Shown here piece after piece: positions 9,174 to 17,520 of a stretch of DNA of 41,673 bases. Position 1 is the stretch's first letter. The number at the start of each line of letters is the position of its first letter. The translations under genes and the position numbers were made by a program. The notes beneath the pieces were generated by a model. It ran no database searches. It was not told where the DNA came from and was given only the letters and a program-made list of their open reading frames with translations. The DNA lies in NCBI GenBank assembly GCA_025997955.1, contig BNVH01000025.1:1-41673 (forward strand), written 5' to 3'. Origin of the DNA: Synergistales bacterium (GTDB taxonomy: Bacteria; Synergistota; Synergistia; Synergistales; Aminobacteriaceae).

Positions 9174-9842
9174 TTATTTCAATTCCGTAATATCTATAAT
9201 TTTCGAGCAGAGAATTTTCAGAAGGGGAATATCGTGGCTGATCCAAAGGACGCAAATGCCCCTTTCCTCCGCAATCTTTTGAATCAGCCGGCCAGTTTTG
9301 GCCTGAACTGAGATGTCGAGCCTTGATGTCGGTTCGTCAGCCAGAATAAACATTGGATCGGCCAGTAGAACCCGAGCTAAAGAAAAACGCTGCAACTCGC
9401 CTCCCGATAACTGAGACGGCAATCGCTCCAGAAGGCTATCGTTCAACCCGACCGAGCGTGTTTCAATAACGATTTTTTCCGTCGAACATTCCGGCGTATC
9501 TCCAAACCTGAAAAACAATAGGTCACGCATAGCCTCGCCAATTGTTTGCCGAGGCGGAAAGGAAGTCAGCGGATCCTGATAGATTTTTTGGTATCGGGGG
9601 CGCAGTTCTCTGAATTGCGCATCTGACATGGCGGCGATGTCCGCGCCTCCCCAGCGAACGACGCCGGAGTTCGGGCGCATTAGGCCAAGGAGAACGTTAC
9701 CTAATGTCGTCTTTCCCGACCCGGACGGACCAGCGAGCCCCACTATTTCCCCAGGAAAAAGCGAAAAAGAAGCGTTTTCAAAGAGTTGATGACCGTGGCT
9801 GAAACTTTTGGAGAGTCCCTCCGCAGAAAGAGTGGCGTTCAT
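9174..9842 (-). CDS. nickel/peptide-type ABC importer, second ATPase
   Basis: A 222-residue ATP-binding subunit of the OppF/NikE class. Walker A is GPSGSGKTT (about 38-46), the signature is LSGGELQRFSLARVLL and Walker B is FILADEPTSRLD. It is short because it lacks the C-terminal oligopeptide extension, a size typical of metal-type rather than long peptide-type members. The true start is at 9842, where the ATG overlaps the stop of the first ATPase (ATGA), rather than five codons upstream. It is the last gene of the five-gene operon. Nickel is favoured as substrate from the operator and subunit sizes, but peptide or another metal chelate cannot be excluded. Confidence 0.85.
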   Translation of the reverse strand: MNATLSAEGLSKSFSHGHQLFENASFSLFPGEIVGLAGPSGSGKTTLGNVLLGLMRPNSGVVRWGGADIAAMSDAQFRELRPRYQKIYQDPLTSFPPRQTIGEAMRDLLFFRFGDTPECSTEKIVIETRSVGLNDSLLERLPSQLSGGELQRFSLARVLLADPMFILADEPTSRLDISVQAKTGRLIQKIAEERGICVLWISHDIPLLKILCSKIIDITELK

Positions 9843-10693
9843 CCCGTCTTTTTCCATGCGGTCTCAAGCGCGTTCAGGACGGTATCGGGAATGGGCTCTA
9901 ATCCGTTTTCGGGCAGCGCTCTTAAAAAACCGCGCGTGTAGACGTGTTTTGGCCTTTCCAAGACATCACTCACGGAGCCCGTCTCCACGATGAGCCCACC
10001 GTACATCATCGCCAGAGTTCCGCCCAATTTTTTCGGGATTTCCAGGTCATGAGTGATGCAGAGTACGGTACGCCCCTCCTCCACTAACTTTGACAAAAGG
10101 GAGGCGACGTCGTCCCGTTTAGAGCTCTCCAATCCTTTGGTCGGTTCGTCGACGATTATGAGCTCGGCGGGAGAGGATAGAGCCATAGCCAGCAGTATCC
10201 TCTGATTCATCCCGCCTGAGAGTCGGTGAGGATACTCTCTTCCCGCCGTGTCCAAGTTCAACCCTAATTTTTCCAATACCTCCCGAACTAAACGCATCCC
10301 TTCGCGACGTGTCCTGCGCAGAAGCCCCGTGTGGATTTCGAGAATTTGCCTGTAGGCTCTCATGGACGGATTCAGCGACGCCGCCGGTTCCTGCGGCATA
10401 TAAAAGACTTTTCTGCCCCAAATGTCCCGCAATCGTTTTGGGGAATGCTCAGATAAGCCCGATATTTCTTCGCCATTTAGAAAAATGGAACCTTCCGTCA
10501 TTAACTCTTTGGGTAGGATTCCGACGACCGCCTGAGCTAAGAGAGATTTTCCACAGCCGCTTTCTCCGGCCAGACAAAAAGGCTTTCCGGCGGCTACGGA
10601 AAGGTTGACGCCTCGGACGAGCTGTTGACCGGAGTGTTTAGACAAAATACCGAAGTTCTCAAACCTTAAATACGGCCTTAATTTTGAGTTCAA
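9839..10693 (-). CDS. nickel/peptide-type ABC importer, first ATPase
   Basis: A 284-residue ATP-binding subunit of the OppD/NikD class, driving uptake through the two permeases. Walker A is GESGCGKSLLAQ (about 42-53), the signature LSGGMNQRILLAMAL lies near 156 and Walker B is ELIIVDEPTKGLE. The usual D-loop Asp after the Walker B segment reads Glu-Ser (GLESSKR), a mild variation. It starts in an ATGA overlap with the permease gene and ends in one with the second ATPase gene, so the three are tightly coupled. Confidence 0.87.
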   Translation of the reverse strand: MNSKLRPYLRFENFGILSKHSGQQLVRGVNLSVAAGKPFCLAGESGCGKSLLAQAVVGILPKELMTEGSIFLNGEEISGLSEHSPKRLRDIWGRKVFYMPQEPAASLNPSMRAYRQILEIHTGLLRRTRREGMRLVREVLEKLGLNLDTAGREYPHRLSGGMNQRILLAMALSSPAELIIVDEPTKGLESSKRDDVASLLSKLVEEGRTVLCITHDLEIPKKLGGTLAMMYGGLIVETGSVSDVLERPKHVYTRGFLRALPENGLEPIPDTVLNALETAWKKTG

Positions 10694-11490
10694 AATAACC
10701 TCTCCGATTCAAATTTATCAGAACGTTTTTCTGTTTTGGATGCTATTAATATAAGAGCGAAAACAAAAAGAGACATCAGCGCCGACGGAGGAACGACGAT
10801 GAATGGGTGCCTCCTGATGTACGGCAGACTTTCCGAAATCATGGCCCCCAATTCCGGCACCGGCGGGGTCAGGCCGATTCCTACAAAGTTCAGTGAGGAG
10901 ATGTAGAGAATCGATTTAGCCATTCCGAAGGACGCCAGTGTTGCAATCTGCGCTACTATCTCCGGGAAAATGTATTTACGTATTAGGAACGAAGAGGGAT
11001 AACCACAAATGACGCCTGCCTCTACGTAAGGACGCGCCATAACAATACGCGCTATTGCGCGGCTCATTCTGCAATATTCCGCCCAAGCGGTCAGGATCAG
11101 CGACATCACGATTGGCCACGCTCCTAATTTGAAGAGTCCTCCGACAAAGAGCGCGAAAAGAAGTCCCGGAAAAGCCATGATAAAATCCGTTGTGGCCAGC
11201 AGCACGCTTTCTGTGCGGCCTCCCGCCCAAGCGCCTGATATTCCAAGAAAAGTCCCCAGCGTCATAGAACCCAAAACGGACGCGGCGGCGTATAGCACAG
11301 AATTCAGAGTCCCTCTCGCGGCCCTGGCGGCGATGTCCCTGCCCAGATAATCTGTCCCCAGAAGATGTTCAGAACTGGGAAGGGCGAACGTGTTCATCAA
11401 ATCCTGCGCGTAAGGGTTCGTTCCGCGCGCCATAATGATAAGAACAAAAGCGATTATACACGCGCAAATCGCGACACCGAAAGCTCTCAT
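10690..11490 (-). CDS. nickel/peptide-type ABC importer, permease 2 (NikC/DppC class)
   Basis: A 266-residue inner-membrane permease with about six helices. After a first helix it has the family segment PSSEHLLGTDYLGRDIAARA (about 41-60), typical of NikC/DppC. The cytoplasmic EAA-type loop is about EAGVICGYPSSFLIRKYIFPEI. The reading frame could start 25 codons earlier, but the ATG at 11490 overlaps the stop of the first permease by four bases, the pattern used throughout this operon, and gives a normal short N-terminus. Confidence 0.87.
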   Translation of the reverse strand: MRAFGVAICACIIAFVLIIMARGTNPYAQDLMNTFALPSSEHLLGTDYLGRDIAARAARGTLNSVLYAAASVLGSMTLGTFLGISGAWAGGRTESVLLATTDFIMAFPGLLFALFVGGLFKLGAWPIVMSLILTAWAEYCRMSRAIARIVMARPYVEAGVICGYPSSFLIRKYIFPEIVAQIATLASFGMAKSILYISSLNFVGIGLTPPVPELGAMISESLPYIRRHPFIVVPPSALMSLFVFALILIASKTEKRSDKFESERLF

Positions 11491-12443
11491 CCCAAACGCT
11501 CCAAACGCGCGGTAGGCTTCAGAACCAGGCACAGCAGGTCGACCGTCGTGTTGACCGCTACGCATATAAGCCCCATAGCAATTCCTGCGGTCTGAAGCAC
11601 AGGAATGTCTCTGGACGTCACCGCGTTAAGAAAGAGCAACCCCACGCCCGGCCAGTTGAAGAGCGTCTCAATCGCTATCGTCCCCCCGAACAAAGACGCC
11701 GCTTGCATCCCGATGCAGGTCACAACGGGAACTGACGCGTTGCGAAGTCCGTGAAAAAACAGCGTCCAAAGCTCGCTCAGTCCTTTATGCCGGGCGAACG
11801 CGTAATAGGGCGAATTTATCGTCTCAGCGAGGGAGACAGCGATAATTCGAGAAGAGGTAGCGGATAGAGTCAGGGCAATGGTCGCCGCGGGCAGAATGAC
11901 GTATGTCGGCGAGAGAAATCCCGCGACGGGCAGCCACTTCAGCTTTAGCGCGAACAGCACAATCAGCGATATGCCCCACACAAAAGATGGAATTGAAACA
12001 ATCAAGCTGGAGAGCATTGCCGTAACGAGATAAAATTTCCCCCTTGGGCGAAGCCCTACGACAATGCCGACGGGCAGGGCGACGCAAAGCGAAAACCCCA
12101 GCGCGACGACACCGAGCAGCGCGGAAAATTTGAGCGCCCTCAATACGACGGGGAGCGTGGGGGTTTTGTCAATCAGCGATATGCCAAAATCCAACCGGGC
12201 AACCTTTCCTATCCAATCGAGATACTGAACGGCGAGCGGCAGGGAAAGCCCCTCTTCCTCGCGAACGCGGTCAGCTCTGTCAATTATGCCAACGTCCGAC
12301 TCTCCGTATCGTGTCATCGCTATCTCAAGCGCGACGTCCCCTGGGATGAGATGTGCTACGGCAAAGCAGAGGCCGGACACGCAAAAAGCGATGCCCAGTC
12401 CCCGCAAAATTGATTTTCCCAAAATGCCGACAACTTTTTTCAC
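11487..12443 (-). CDS. nickel/peptide-type ABC importer, permease 1 (NikB/DppB class)
   Basis: A 318-residue permease of the NikB/DppB class with six predicted helices. The N-terminal helix is followed by the conserved HLIPGDVALEIAMTRYGE region, and the middle holds LSLPLAVQYLDWIGKVARLD, also standard for the family. The coupling loop is near YYAFARHKGLSELWTLFFHG, and GGTIAIETLFNWPGVGLLFL is the usual late motif. It lies 12 bases downstream of the solute-binding protein gene and couples to the next permease by ATGA. Confidence 0.88.
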   Translation of the reverse strand: MKKVVGILGKSILRGLGIAFCVSGLCFAVAHLIPGDVALEIAMTRYGESDVGIIDRADRVREEEGLSLPLAVQYLDWIGKVARLDFGISLIDKTPTLPVVLRALKFSALLGVVALGFSLCVALPVGIVVGLRPRGKFYLVTAMLSSLIVSIPSFVWGISLIVLFALKLKWLPVAGFLSPTYVILPAATIALTLSATSSRIIAVSLAETINSPYYAFARHKGLSELWTLFFHGLRNASVPVVTCIGMQAASLFGGTIAIETLFNWPGVGLLFLNAVTSRDIPVLQTAGIAMGLICVAVNTTVDLLCLVLKPTARLERLG

Positions 12444-12455
12444 TATCGAACCACA

Positions 12456-13991
12456 CTACTTTTTCCACCGGACTCCTTCAGGATATGGCCTGAGCTCATA
12501 GGGATCGAGATTGACGTTTTCTAAATTTTTTGAGAACGCCGATTGATTCGCGTACCACGAAACCGGCACTACCGGCAGTTCTTCCTGAAGAATGGCCATT
12601 ATCCCAGAGCGCGCTTTGGCGGCGTCCTGCGGATTGGATGCCCCCATATAACTTTTAATAAGGGATTCAGCCTTCTCGGAACGCCAGTTCATGGCTCCCA
12701 TCGGGTCGCGCGGTTCGCTGAAATCCGCCGCTATGTTGCCTATGGGATCGGGAATCGAGCTGTAGTTTCGGCCCAGCAAGGCGCTCTCAAGTGTGCCGTC
12801 GTTATGACGCGAAGCGATGACTGACGAGTTGTCTATCGCTATCGAGACCTTGATCCCAAGGTTCGCCAATTGTTGTTGAATAGCCTGAGCCACTACGGGA
12901 AGGTCAGGTCTGGCCGTGTAGGTTAAAATCTCGAAAGCAAACTCTTTTCCGTCTTTTTCGAGTACACCGCTCTTATTCGGCTTCCAACCGGATGCCAGGA
13001 AAATCTCTTTCGCTTTTTCAGGGTTGTATTCCAAGGGTGACAGATTTTTGTCATGCCAAGGAGAAAAGTCAGCCAACAACTGAGTTGCGGCAAGTGTAAC
13101 GTCTTTGTGAATCGCCTCGGCAATTCCTTTGCGGTCGATGCATAGAGATACCGCCCGCCTCAGTTCGGCGTCGGCAAAAACAGGTAATTTCGCGTTCAAG
13201 ATCATAGAACGGACGCGGGGCAATATATGACTTACGACGATGACATCTGTATCCTTAGCCAGATATTGGGCGCTTTCCGCCGGAAGGTCGATAACGATAT
13301 GTCCCTCCCCGGACTCGGCCATCATTGCGCGCGTTTCCGGATTCGGAACGGCAAGATAACGAGCCTTTTCGATAGTGGCTTTTTCTCCCCAATAACCGTC
13401 GAAAGCCTCAAAATCAAATACGGTGTTCCCCTCGGATGATGATAGCTTATAAAAGCCTGTCCCCACGACACTGACGCATTCGTTGTTTTTATCGAACGAG
13501 GACGGAGCGAGGACAACCGTTGAGTACGTCGCCAGATACCAGGGAAGAGGCGCAAATGGGCTGCTCGTCTTTATTACAACCGAATTTCCGTCACTCTCAA
13601 TTGTCTTAACCGGCGTCCCTTTGAAAATCGCTCCCTTGCTGAGCGTCCGATTAAGAGATTGCGCCGCGGCCGCGGCAGTCAGCGGGGCGCCGTCATGAAA
13701 AAGGACGTTGGGTCGGATGTCGAACTTCCATGTCAGCCTGTCGTCCGAAAGCGACCATTTTTCGGCCAAGCAAGGCTCAACCCCGCCCTTGCGGTCAGAT
13801 CTCACAAGGGGTTCGACGCTACCCATACGGAGGAAAGCAAATCCTGAGAGCAGCGGATCTAAACCTTGAGTCTCCCACGCGGTCACCACAACAAGGCGAT
13901 CATCTGCAGCACAAACCTCTGAAGCTCCTTCAATATAGAACGCGCACAAAAAAAGCGACAATAAAAAAACGACAACTCCTGAGCGTTTCAA
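12456..13991 (-). CDS. extracellular solute-binding protein, family 5 (nickel/peptide type)
   Basis: A 511-residue periplasmic or lipid-free binding protein of the SBP_bac_5 family. A signal peptide spans about 1-29 (KRSGVVVFLLSLFLCAFYIEG). The family marker LTWKFDIRPNVLFHDGAPLT is near 90. The start is the TTG at 13991, because AGGAGGGG lies just upstream; an ATG 12 codons earlier would fall inside the promoter/operator repeat. The combination of a 13-bp operator, short ATPases and an ETQGLDP N-terminus suggests nickel. The binding pocket residues cannot be judged by eye, so peptide or other metal-chelate uptake remains possible. Confidence 0.87.
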   Translation of the reverse strand: MKRSGVVVFLLSLFLCAFYIEGASEVCAADDRLVVVTAWETQGLDPLLSGFAFLRMGSVEPLVRSDRKGGVEPCLAEKWSLSDDRLTWKFDIRPNVLFHDGAPLTAAAAAQSLNRTLSKGAIFKGTPVKTIESDGNSVVIKTSSPFAPLPWYLATYSTVVLAPSSFDKNNECVSVVGTGFYKLSSSEGNTVFDFEAFDGYWGEKATIEKARYLAVPNPETRAMMAESGEGHIVIDLPAESAQYLAKDTDVIVVSHILPRVRSMILNAKLPVFADAELRRAVSLCIDRKGIAEAIHKDVTLAATQLLADFSPWHDKNLSPLEYNPEKAKEIFLASGWKPNKSGVLEKDGKEFAFEILTYTARPDLPVVAQAIQQQLANLGIKVSIAIDNSSVIASRHNDGTLESALLGRNYSSIPDPIGNIAADFSEPRDPMGAMNWRSEKAESLIKSYMGASNPQDAAKARSGIMAILQEELPVVPVSWYANQSAFSKNLENVNLDPYELRPYPEGVRWKK

Positions 13992-14015
13992 ATAAACCCC
14001 TCCTGATAGAGAATA

Positions 14016-14053
14016 AATTAGTAACACATAAATATAATATTGTGTTACTAATT
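14016..14053. promoter_or_regulatory. perfect 13-bp inverted repeat, probable repressor operator of the ABC operon
   Basis: AATTAGTAACACA (14016-14028) is repeated in exact inverse at 14041-14053 with a 12-base spacer. The -10 box of the operon promoter lies inside the spacer, and the right arm fills the -35/-10 interval, so a bound dimeric or tetrameric regulator would block RNA polymerase. The half-sites GTAACAC and GTGTTAC recall NikR half-sites described for Desulfovibrio and Geobacter; I recall this from memory and am unsure of the arm orientation there. No regulator gene is adjacent. Confidence 0.75.
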
Positions 14054-14062
14054 AAAAAGCAA
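14034..14062 (-). promoter_or_regulatory. promoter of the nickel/peptide-type ABC operon
   Basis: On the minus strand, -35 TTGCTT (14057-14062) and -10 TATTAT (14034-14039) are separated by 17 bases. The start codon of the binding protein is 42 bases downstream of the -10. The promoter is embedded in the inverted repeat, implying repression. Confidence 0.7.
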
Positions 14063-14080
14063 GGGGTTAATTCATAGAAA

Positions 14081-14142
14081 TCATCGACTACTAGTAAATT
14101 CATTTACGGTTTTGCCGCCTTCAAAAAAAGCCCGAGGACGCT
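14081..14142 (-). pseudogene. relic copy of the rplL terminator half and response-regulator start
   Basis: This stretch aligns with 18147-18207, the junction of the rplL terminator and the response-regulator start. I count about 7 mismatches and one A-run indel over 62 bases, read by eye. The relic preserves the distal half of the terminator stem, the T-run, the spacer and an ATG (14103) opening MNLLVVDD, matching MKLLIVDD of the intact regulator. Homology then stops and the frame reads unrelated sequence. It appears to be a truncated response-regulator gene or a duplication scar. Confidence 0.65.
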
Positions 14143-14296
14143 AAAAAAATCATATTCTTCACCAAGAATTAGTGAACATGACTTTTTGTCTAACGTTCAG
14201 CCAAGATCATGAACATGGGGGGCGTAGCGGTTCTTAAACTGCTCCTAAAGAAGTGTTTTCAAAGAACCGTTGCTTATAGATTTAGGAAAACTTTTG

Positions 14297-15256
14297 TTAC
14301 TTTTTAGGGAATGGGCTTGTGAAGTCAATGGCCATATCTTCGATTTTTCCTCCGACAACCGCTATTTTGTCCAAGTCCATCGTCCCCATGCCAGTCCTTG
14401 CGGCCAGCATAATATGAGGCACGACCTTGGGATCGAAGCCCATAAGCGCCGACGAGACGGCGTCCACTGCGACTATATCGCGCCCCGCTATAATTGTGTT
14501 GGCGCGAACCGGATTCGCTTTTCTGGAGTTCTCTCGTTCCCCTCCCACGATGCCGTCGATGACGGTGAAATCGGGCGTGCGAATCAAATTTATCTCTACT
14601 ATGGCTTCCGTAAGTTTATATTCCATATGCAACGCCAGCTTTGCGCGAGGCCTGTTGTAAAGCGGCATAGGAGGGACTCCTATCGCATTCTTGAGCCCCA
14701 AGCTAACGACTGTCCCCTCGTGGGTTTTCAGCTTCGCTACCGTGATGACCACGTCGGCGTCCACGTATATTTTGGGAATATATATGGGCTTTTTCGTCAC
14801 GGTGTTTTTGCCCGTAACGTGATAGCAGTCCTCAGCGCCCAAGTCGTTCAAGTGCAGAAATTCCACGCCCTCTATCGTGCCGTAGGCGCTTGCTTTTAAC
14901 ATTTCAGGCGTAAAGGGATTTTCGTCAAACGGCCCCTCCGCTATGATAACACGTCCAGCCCCCAAGGTCTTCACCTGACGGACAATTTCCGCCGTAACCC
15001 GGTAGTCCGTCGTGAGTGGACTGTCGATAAAGTCCGGCGTGCAAAGGTTGGGCTTCAGCAGCACTGTGTCGCCCTTTTTCACAATGCCAGTCAATCCACC
15101 AGCGTTCGAGATAGCGAGCGCCGTCACACCCGTGTAGTCCGTCCCCTGAGCGACGCCGACCGTCGTCTCGGCGCCGAGCGCCGAACCTACCTGATGAATC
15201 ATTAACAAAATACCGAATAAAAACAAAACTGCCGTTTTCTTCAAAATCCTCCACAT
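14297..15256 (-). CDS. DUF362-domain exported protein
   Basis: A 319-residue DUF362 protein with an N-terminal signal peptide (about 1-28, KKTAVLFLFGILLMIHQVG) and the family landmarks VLLKPNLCTPD, VITVAKLKTHEGTVVSLGLKN and DGIVGGERE. DUF362 proteins often occur with ferredoxin-type electron carriers and have no settled function. The ATG at 15256 is chosen because AGGAG lies eight bases upstream; the frame is open three codons further. It is 18 bases after the NapH-like gene and probably uses electrons or clusters from it. No ferredoxin motif is present in this protein itself. Confidence 0.82.
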   Translation of the reverse strand: MWRILKKTAVLFLFGILLMIHQVGSALGAETTVGVAQGTDYTGVTALAISNAGGLTGIVKKGDTVLLKPNLCTPDFIDSPLTTDYRVTAEIVRQVKTLGAGRVIIAEGPFDENPFTPEMLKASAYGTIEGVEFLHLNDLGAEDCYHVTGKNTVTKKPIYIPKIYVDADVVITVAKLKTHEGTVVSLGLKNAIGVPPMPLYNRPRAKLALHMEYKLTEAIVEINLIRTPDFTVIDGIVGGERENSRKANPVRANTIIAGRDIVAVDAVSSALMGFDPKVVPHIMLAARTGMGTMDLDKIAVVGGKIEDMAIDFTSPFPKK

Positions 15257-15274
15257 GGCTACCACTCCTATTTT

Positions 15275-16000
15275 TTATTTTTTGTACTGAACGGTCGGAA
15301 AATATCGCTTTATCGCGTCCCTCAAGTCTCGAATGCGCAAAACGGCGAGGCCGAATTTCAGCGTGCCCTTCGCGGGACACCGCGCCACGCACCTGAGGCA
15401 GTTAATACAGCTCGCCGTCCGCAAATCTCCGGCCGTCGAGATTTCTATCCCCATAGGGCAAGCTTTGTCGCAAGCTTGGCAGCCGATACATTTATCGCGC
15501 TGCCGCTTGACCGTAAAAACTCGCAGTATTCCCACGACCCCCCGCCCTGCTCCTCTGACACAAAGATATTTACAGTATGGCCTGTCCATAAAAAGAGAAA
15601 GAAACAACATGAGTCCCATAAAACACAGAGCGAACCGACCTATCCCGCGTCCAGAAAAAACCGACAAGAACGTCACTCTGGAGTTAATGGACAGCCCTGT
15701 TGTATGCACAGACACCAAAAGAAAGAACAGCCACAGAATATAGCGGCTAAGCGATAGATAGCGGTGCAAAGGATTAGGAATATTCGCATTTGCGCGACTC
15801 AGTCGCCTCCCCAGAAACCTAAGCCATTCCTGCGCCGCGCCGAACGGACAAGCCCATCCGCAAAAGAACATCCCAGCCAAAACGACCGACGCTACAAATA
15901 GATAAGGGGGAATGGCGTTGATGTCGACGAGGCGATTGTACCCGGCCGCGGTGAGGCCAAACGCGATAACCTGCGCCCCAAAACGGCATATTTGCGTCAA
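15275..16000 (-). CDS. NapH-like membrane ferredoxin protein
   Basis: A 241-residue protein with about four membrane helices and two C-terminal 4Fe-4S sites, CIGCQACDKACPMGI and CINCLRCVARCPAKG. The membrane part has the NapH/YccM marker CGWACPFGAAQEW (about 47-59) and a paired motif CKYLCVRGA. Such proteins pass electrons from quinol across the membrane to periplasmic or cytoplasmic partners. The start is read as a TTG at 16000 with AAGGAGG eleven bases upstream. It lies 83 bases after the histidine kinase and directly before DUF362, so it is probably a target of the two-component system. The electron acceptor is unknown. Confidence 0.83.
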   Translation of the reverse strand: MTQICRFGAQVIAFGLTAAGYNRLVDINAIPPYLFVASVVLAGMFFCGWACPFGAAQEWLRFLGRRLSRANANIPNPLHRYLSLSRYILWLFFLLVSVHTTGLSINSRVTFLSVFSGRGIGRFALCFMGLMLFLSLFMDRPYCKYLCVRGAGRGVVGILRVFTVKRQRDKCIGCQACDKACPMGIEISTAGDLRTASCINCLRCVARCPAKGTLKFGLAVLRIRDLRDAIKRYFPTVQYKK

Positions 16001-16083
16001 TTGGCTCGAAACCTCCTTGTGAATGATTTTTTCACCTATACTACAGGGTATTTGTGATGGATTTGTGATGGATTTTGTGAAAA

Positions 16084-17520
16084 TTACGCCATGTAAATAG
16101 GGACGGTAAACCAGAAGATGTTTTTACCTTCTTTTGAATCCACTCCGTAATCGAATCCGTGCGCGGACAGAATGGCGCTCACCAAAGAGAGCCCGATGCC
16201 GGCGCCGATGTGCCGGCCGCCCTGATGCTGCGCCCTCTGATACCTCTCCCAGATGATTTTTCTGTCGTCTTCCGAGATCTCGGCCCCCTTGTTGGCGACG
16301 GAGACCCTTACGGAGCTGCCGCTCCTCGCTATGGATACGCCGACGCACTCTCCGTCTTCTGTGTGGTTCACGGCATTGCCTATAAGGTTTCGCATTACCT
16401 GAGACATTTTTAGCGCGTCCATTTTGACGGGTATTTCGGCGGAAAAACTTTCTATGCTGAAACTCAGGTTCCATTGTTTGCCTGTACTCCTCCCGAACTC
16501 AACCTCGGAGGCGACGAGCTCGTAAAGGTTCCACTCGGCCAAGTTCAATTTGACTCCCCCGGATTGAATCTGCGAGTAGTCGAGGATGTCGCCGACCATT
16601 TTGTTCAGGCGCGACGCCTCGTCTATAATAAGGTTCAGGTTCTCGTTTCGCCTGCTTTCGTCGCTCCACGTGATGTCCCTAACCATTTCGCCGTATCCGA
16701 CTATCAGGGAAAGCGGAGAGCGCAGTTCGTGCGATACGTTCGATATAACATCCCGGCGCAGCGCGTCCACCCGCCGCAGAGCAAGCCCGAGCTTTTCGAC
16801 GGAAAGCGAGAGCTGGCCGAGCTCGTCCGAGCGGTTCACGCAGGGTTTTGCTTTAAGGTTTCCGTCGGCAAGCTCGTCTACAGTATCTTTGATATTCAGA
16901 ATGGGTTTCGTGAAGTGCCTCGTCAGGAAAAGCGCGCATAGCGAAGAGGCGACCGTGAGAACGGCGCTGAGCCAAAAAAGCTGCCGGTATATCAGCGCCT
17001 GCATAGTGTGAAGTTCCGCGAGTGAGCTGTAGAGAAAGAGCGCCGCCGGTTCTCCCCTGTACCGCACGGGAAACCCTAAAGCTATCTTCATGTCCGGCTC
17101 GCCTCTGTTGATTATTCCCTCGGACGTATTTCCGGCGATAACGCTCTCGTAATGCCTGTTTTTGTAGAGAAACTGGTCGTTGCCCGTCTCCGCTTCGAGG
17201 TTAGCGGGAGCGCCCATGCTGTAGACGGAAAACGTCGCGCCGTATCGGTCTAACAGAAAAACCTTGCCCTTTACGGCCTTGCTCAGCTCCGCGAGGGACG
17301 AGGTGTCCTCCATACGTCCCAGCTCGGAGGCCATCGGCTCAATATGGCCGCGAAGAATATCGGCCGTCGTCCGTATGTAGCCCGGCTCGAAAAGAGCTAT
17401 CTGCACTACCCACAAAAACGCCACGCCAAAAGCGGACAGCAACATCATCGCCCCCCAAAGCCTGAGGGCGAACCGGCTTATGGAATATCCGAGCGGTTTA
17501 AATGTCTTCTCTGTAGTCAA
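16084..17520 (-). CDS. membrane sensor histidine kinase
   Basis: A 478-residue class I kinase. Two membrane helices (about 19-44 and 177-201) flank an extracytoplasmic sensing domain of about 130 residues. A HAMP region follows (about 200-252). The H box is VISNVSHELRSPLSLIVGYG (His about 264), the N box NLIGNAVNHTEDGE and the G boxes include GAGIGLSLVSAIL. It overlaps the response-regulator gene by 23 bases and probably starts at TTG (17520). It should phosphorylate that regulator. The sensor domain shows no recognisable fold by eye, so the stimulus is unknown. Its downstream genes point to a redox or envelope signal. Confidence 0.92.
   Translation of the reverse strand: MTTEKTFKPLGYSISRFALRLWGAMMLLSAFGVAFLWVVQIALFEPGYIRTTADILRGHIEPMASELGRMEDTSSLAELSKAVKGKVFLLDRYGATFSVYSMGAPANLEAETGNDQFLYKNRHYESVIAGNTSEGIINRGEPDMKIALGFPVRYRGEPAALFLYSSLAELHTMQALIYRQLFWLSAVLTVASSLCALFLTRHFTKPILNIKDTVDELADGNLKAKPCVNRSDELGQLSLSVEKLGLALRRVDALRRDVISNVSHELRSPLSLIVGYGEMVRDITWSDESRRNENLNLIIDEASRLNKMVGDILDYSQIQSGGVKLNLAEWNLYELVASEVEFGRSTGKQWNLSFSIESFSAEIPVKMDALKMSQVMRNLIGNAVNHTEDGECVGVSIARSGSSVRVSVANKGAEISEDDRKIIWERYQRAQHQGGRHIGAGIGLSLVSAILSAHGFDYGVDSKEGKNIFWFTVPIYMA

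Noticed and set aside
10690..11565. Longer start of the second permease at 11565
   Set aside because: It would overlap the first permease by 79 bases and add hydrophilic residues; the ATGA overlap at 11490 fits the operon pattern.
14270..14899. 209-codon plus-strand open frame
   Set aside because: Antisense shadow of the DUF362 gene with no ribosome site or motifs.
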